DNA of 64,000 nucleotides from NCBI GenBank assembly GCA_963729445.1, contig CAVSNU010000003.1:1240001-1304000 (forward strand). Reading direction: 5' to 3'. This DNA is from JACCZH01 sp963729445 (GTDB lineage: Bacteria; Chloroflexota; Chloroflexia; Thermomicrobiales; CFX8). Below, piece after piece: positions 59,581 to 64,000 of the stretch. A program made the translations under genes and the position numbers. The notes below the pieces were generated by a model that saw only the letters and a list, made by a program, of their open reading frames with translations, made no database searches and had not been told where the DNA came from. The first letter of the stretch is position 1. The number at the start of each line of letters is the position of its first letter.

Positions 59581-62394
59581 ATGGTAAAGAACATGGCAGA
59601 CAATCTGATGTTTCACGGACCCAACGCGGGCTACGTTCTCGAGCTGTACGATCAGTTCCTGGCTGATCCGGACTCGCTCGATCCTGAGACACGTGCCTTC
59701 CTGGAAGGCTGGACACCGCCAGACGACCTGCTCGGGGGTCGCGCGACTCCCGCACCCACCAGCGCAACCATCGACATTGAGCGCGCCCTTGGCGCAAGCG
59801 CATACGCTGATGCGATCAGGCGTCACGGCCATCTTGCTGCCACACTCATGCCCATTAGCGTGCGGCCTGCTGTCGATACCTCGGTGTTGACACCTGAAGC
59901 CCATGGTGTCTCCGAGGCTGACCTTGCCAACTTGCCTGCAAGGCTTGTGGGCGGCGTCGCCGCGCAGCGTGCCTCCAACGCGCTTGAGGCTGTCAGGCAG
60001 CTACGTGATATTTACTGCGGCTCGATCGGCTACGAGTACACGCACATTCCTTCACAACGCGAGCGCGAGTGGCTACGCGACATGGCCGAGAGCGGCGCAT
60101 TCCATCAACCTCTGTCGGATGAGAAGCAGCGTGCCGTTCTGGAGAGACTGACCGCCGTTGAAGGATTTGAGCGCTTCTTGCACCAGACGTATCTGGGTCA
60201 GAAGCGTTTTTCTATTGAAGGCAACGACATCCTGGTGCCGATGCTGGATGAGATCATCGGTGGGGCCACGAGCGGCAACACCGAGCACGTCGTCATCGGG
60301 ATGGCCCACCGGGGCCGGCTCAACGTGCTTACGCACGTTCTCGGCAAACCGTACGCTGCGATCCTGGCCGAGTTCGATCACGCAAAGCACGACGAGGAGC
60401 CCGTCAGCGACCTTGATACCGCTGACTTCTCGGGCGACGTGAAATACCATCTCGGCTGGCGACAAATTGGTGGCTCGGATATCCACCCGCTGCCCGTCAC
60501 GCTGGCGCCGAACCCCAGCCATCTGGAGTTTGTCAATCCCGTTCTTGAGGGGATGACGCGCGGTCTCCAGGACAAGCGGAACCTACCAGGTATGCCGGAA
60601 CAGCAGGAGGAGCAGGCACTCCCGATCGTCCTGCATGGCGACGCGGCGTTCCCTGGGCAGGGCGTTGTCGCTGAAACATTGAATCTCGCCCGGCTGCAGG
60701 GTTTCAGCACCGGCGGGACGATTCACATTATCGTGAACAACCTGGTGGGCTACACGACCGATTGGCAGGACTCCCGCTCGACCCTCTACTCCAGCGACCT
60801 GGCCAAGGGGTTCGAGATCCCGATCGTGCACGTCAACGCGGACGACCCGGAAGCCTGTCTGGCGGCCGCCCGCATGGCGCTGGCCTACCGCGAAGAGTTC
60901 CAGCAGGACTTCCTGATCGACCTGATTGGGTACCGCCGCTGGGGGCACAACGAGGGTGACGATCCTTCCTATACGCAGCCCAAAATGTACGCGGAGATCA
61001 CCGCGCACGACACCGTGCGCGCCCTCTGGGCCGGCCAGATCGAAGACCGGGGGGTCGTTCCCCAGGGTGAGGGAGAGCGCCTGCTGAACGCCAAGCTCGA
61101 CGAGCTGCAGGCGATTAAAGATGGCCACCCCAGCGAAGAGCACGCTCCGACCAACGGCTTGCGGGACACTCCTGTTGAGGAAACGGAGATGCCGGCCGTC
61201 AGCGAGGATGAGCTCAGGATCATGAACCAGGCGTTGCACACCTTCCCGGAGCATTTCACGCTCAACCCGAAACTCAAGCGCCAGCTCGAGCGACGCGTCG
61301 GGGCGCTCGACCGCGATCCGGGCATCGACTGGGCGCACGCCGAAGCGCTCGCCTTCGCCAGCGTGCTTGCCGGGGGAGTTCCCATTCGGCTCACGGGCCA
61401 GGATTCTGAACGCGGCACGTTCGGCCAACGACACCTCGTGTTGCATGATCCCAACACCGGCGAGACGCACACGATCCTGCATGGCATGCCGGGCGCCGAA
61501 GCTTCATTTGCCGTCTACAACAGCCCGCTCTCTGAAACCGGGGTGCTCGGGTTCGAGTACGGCTACTGCATCACGGCGCCGGAAGCGCTGGTCCTCTGGG
61601 AGGCGCAGTTCGGTGACTTCGTGAACTCCGCCCAGGTCATCATCGATCAGTTCATTACGCCGGGCGCCGCGAAATGGCAGCAGTACGCCGGGCTCGTCAT
61701 GCTACTGCCCCACGGTTACGAGGGACAGGGGCCGGAGCACTCCAGCGCCCGGCTCGAGCGATTTCTGCAGCTGGCTGCAAACGGCAACATTCGAGTGGTG
61801 AACTGCACGACCGCGGCGCAGTACTTCCACGTCCTGCGGCGGCAGGCCGCCCTCCTGCGCACCAACCCGCGCCCCTTGATCGTCATGACGCCGAAGAGTC
61901 TGCTGCGGCATCCGAAGGCCCTCTCAAGCCTGTCCGACCTGGTTGAGGGAAGCTTCCAGGCGGTCATTGATGACGAGGTACCCGAGCAGCGCCGTGACCT
62001 GGTGCAGCGCCTGGTGCTCTGCAGCGGTAAGGTGCACGTCGATATCGTCACCAGCGACGCCTATGCGGCAAGCGAGGCGGTTGCCGTCGCGCGCGTTGAA
62101 GAGCTCTACCCGTTCCCGGCCGACCAGTTGCAGTCGCTTCTTGGATCCTATCCCAACCTCACCGAGCTCGTCTGGTTGCAGGAAGAGCCGCAGAACATGG
62201 GTGCCTGGCGCTATATTGAGCCGCGGCTGCGTGCCCTCGCCGGCGGACGGTTGCCGGTGCGCTACATTGGACGCGAGGAGAAGGCCAGCCCGGCAGAGGG
62301 TTCAATCGATGACCACCAGGTGGTACAAGCTCGTATCGTCGCGGCGGCATTCGCCGATGTACGGGCGATGGAGTTAAGTGTTTCGGATGATTAG
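59581..62394 (+). CDS. sucA: 2-oxoglutarate dehydrogenase E1 component
   Basis: A 937-residue thiamine-diphosphate enzyme that decarboxylates 2-oxoglutarate in the TCA cycle and passes succinyl to E2. The N-terminal E1o helix (AGYVLELYDQFLADPDSLD), the ThDP-domain motifs VIGMAHRGRLNVL, LHGDAAFPGQGVVAETLNL and YRRWGHNEGDDPSYTQP, and the C-terminal transketolase-like domains (VLGFEYGYCITAPEALVLWE, QEEPQNMGAWRYIEPRL) are complete. ATG 59581 or 59593 could be the start; upstream in-frame sequence looks non-coding. Followed 25 bases later by sucB. Confidence 0.96.
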   Translation: MVKNMADNLMFHGPNAGYVLELYDQFLADPDSLDPETRAFLEGWTPPDDLLGGRATPAPTSATIDIERALGASAYADAIRRHGHLAATLMPISVRPAVDTSVLTPEAHGVSEADLANLPARLVGGVAAQRASNALEAVRQLRDIYCGSIGYEYTHIPSQREREWLRDMAESGAFHQPLSDEKQRAVLERLTAVEGFERFLHQTYLGQKRFSIEGNDILVPMLDEIIGGATSGNTEHVVIGMAHRGRLNVLTHVLGKPYAAILAEFDHAKHDEEPVSDLDTADFSGDVKYHLGWRQIGGSDIHPLPVTLAPNPSHLEFVNPVLEGMTRGLQDKRNLPGMPEQQEEQALPIVLHGDAAFPGQGVVAETLNLARLQGFSTGGTIHIIVNNLVGYTTDWQDSRSTLYSSDLAKGFEIPIVHVNADDPEACLAAARMALAYREEFQQDFLIDLIGYRRWGHNEGDDPSYTQPKMYAEITAHDTVRALWAGQIEDRGVVPQGEGERLLNAKLDELQAIKDGHPSEEHAPTNGLRDTPVEETEMPAVSEDELRIMNQALHTFPEHFTLNPKLKRQLERRVGALDRDPGIDWAHAEALAFASVLAGGVPIRLTGQDSERGTFGQRHLVLHDPNTGETHTILHGMPGAEASFAVYNSPLSETGVLGFEYGYCITAPEALVLWEAQFGDFVNSAQVIIDQFITPGAAKWQQYAGLVMLLPHGYEGQGPEHSSARLERFLQLAANGNIRVVNCTTAAQYFHVLRRQAALLRTNPRPLIVMTPKSLLRHPKALSSLSDLVEGSFQAVIDDEVPEQRRDLVQRLVLCSGKVHVDIVTSDAYAASEAVAVARVEELYPFPADQLQSLLGSYPNLTELVWLQEEPQNMGAWRYIEPRLRALAGGRLPVRYIGREEKASPAEGSIDDHQVVQARIVAAAFADVRAMELSVSDD

Positions 62395-62419
62395 CCGCGA
62401 CCGGACTTTGGAGTAGACG

Positions 62420-63649
<1,230 letters not shown>

Positions 63650-63663
63650 GCGTCCTCCCCCCA

Positions 63664-63700
63664 GCCCCCTCTCCCAGGCCCGGGAGAGGGGGCTTTTTTT
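63664..63700 (+). terminator. Rho-independent terminator after sucAB
   Basis: GCCCCCTCTCCC (63664-63675) pairs with GGGAGAGGGGGC (63682-63693), followed by seven T. Confidence 0.93.
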
Positions 63701-63847
63701 GTGCGCGTCTACGTCTCCCTCTGCGCCCTCCGGGAGTAGAGATGGGGATGAGGACGCTCTGGCGCAACCAGGGCCGCGTTCATTCGTTTAACTAGTCTGT
63801 CGTGTGCATGAAGGTCATGCCTGGTAGACGAAGGGAAGGAGCACGTC

Positions 63848-63979
63848 GTGTTGCAGTTTTATGTACTCGATGCCATCAAGCGTCAGCTTGAGGAAGCGCA
63901 CCTGGACGAGAGTGATCGCCGAGCCATCAGCGTTCGACGCCTGCGGACCATCAGCGTCCGAAGCCGGCTTCGCAGGTAA
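63848..63979 (+). CDS. Possible small basic protein, 43 aa
   Basis: GTG 63848, with GGAAGGAG about seven bases upstream, opens 43 codons ending TAA at 63977. The product begins MLQFYVLDAIKRQLEEAHLD and ends in an Arg-rich tail containing two imperfect copies of AISVRRLR / TISVRSRLR. The excellent ribosome site is the main support. Function unknown. Confidence 0.45.
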   Translation: MLQFYVLDAIKRQLEEAHLDESDRRAISVRRLRTISVRSRLRR

Positions 63980-64000
63980 GCGCACATGGTGGCCCGGACG

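Noticed and set aside
60583..61482. 299-codon minus-strand frame over sucA
   Set aside because: Antisense to a conserved enzyme; no independent support.

Overview
This 64 kb window is GC-rich bacterial chromosome with strong Shine-Dalgarno sites and many GTG and TTG starts. Gene content (C5-pathway hemA/hemL, a CopC-CopD-cytochrome c fusion, secreted proteins with a shared N-terminal module, sucA-sucB) suggests a Chloroflexota bacterium of the Thermomicrobia type. That placement is an inference from gene style; there is no rRNA or other phylogenetic marker here. No tRNA, rRNA, CRISPR array or intact insertion sequence was recognised.

Layout. 0-4.1 kb: a truncated membrane protein, a UDP-glucuronate decarboxylase-like epimerase, and a tight three-gene cassette with a large-terminase-like ATPase/nuclease but no other phage genes. 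4.3 kb: a short gene with an in-frame UGA that reads as a SelW/Rdx-type selenoprotein, with a SECIS-like hairpin just after the UGA. 5-9.6 kb: a NUDIX operon with two paralogous unknown proteins, then hemL and hemA. 9.9-15.7 kb: tandem nitroreductases and a copper/cytochrome envelope cluster. 16-18.7 kb: an NHL beta-propeller surface protein interrupted by a frameshift. 19-32 kb: S9 peptidase, GT-C-like membrane protein, amidohydrolases, frameshifted proC, PAP2 and APH-type genes. 32-38.5 kb: frameshifted CCA-adding enzyme, then a TPP riboswitch controlling a ThiXYZ-type ABC transporter, with a convergent M20 hydrolase that could act in the same salvage route. 38.6-41.6 kb: small membrane proteins and a PIG-L deacetylase. 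41.9-47 kb: a three-gene helicase-nuclease operon resembling a split AddAB/AdnAB. 47.3-52.3 kb: lipoprotein and two more members of the surface-protein family (Excalibur and metallophosphatase C-termini). 53-59 kb: FHA protein, a yybP-ykoY (Mn2+) riboswitch before a TerC transporter, lipoproteins, GNAT and XRE proteins. 59.6-63.6 kb: sucA-sucB of the 2-oxoglutarate dehydrogenase complex.

Intergenic regions carry three families of dispersed palindromic repeats. Family A is about 75 bp, with GGGCGCAATTCATTGCGCCC-type arms and seven complete copies. Family B is about 80 bp, starting GTCATCCTGA. Family C is about 72 bp with 26-bp arms. Four genes are broken by single-base frameshifts, at least two of them at short homopolymers, which may be sequencing error rather than decay.

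The most notable items are the UGA-containing selenoprotein gene, the family of secreted proteins with one N-terminal module and interchangeable C-termini, the isolated terminase cassette, the split helicase-nuclease operon with an apparent ATC start, and the two riboswitches.
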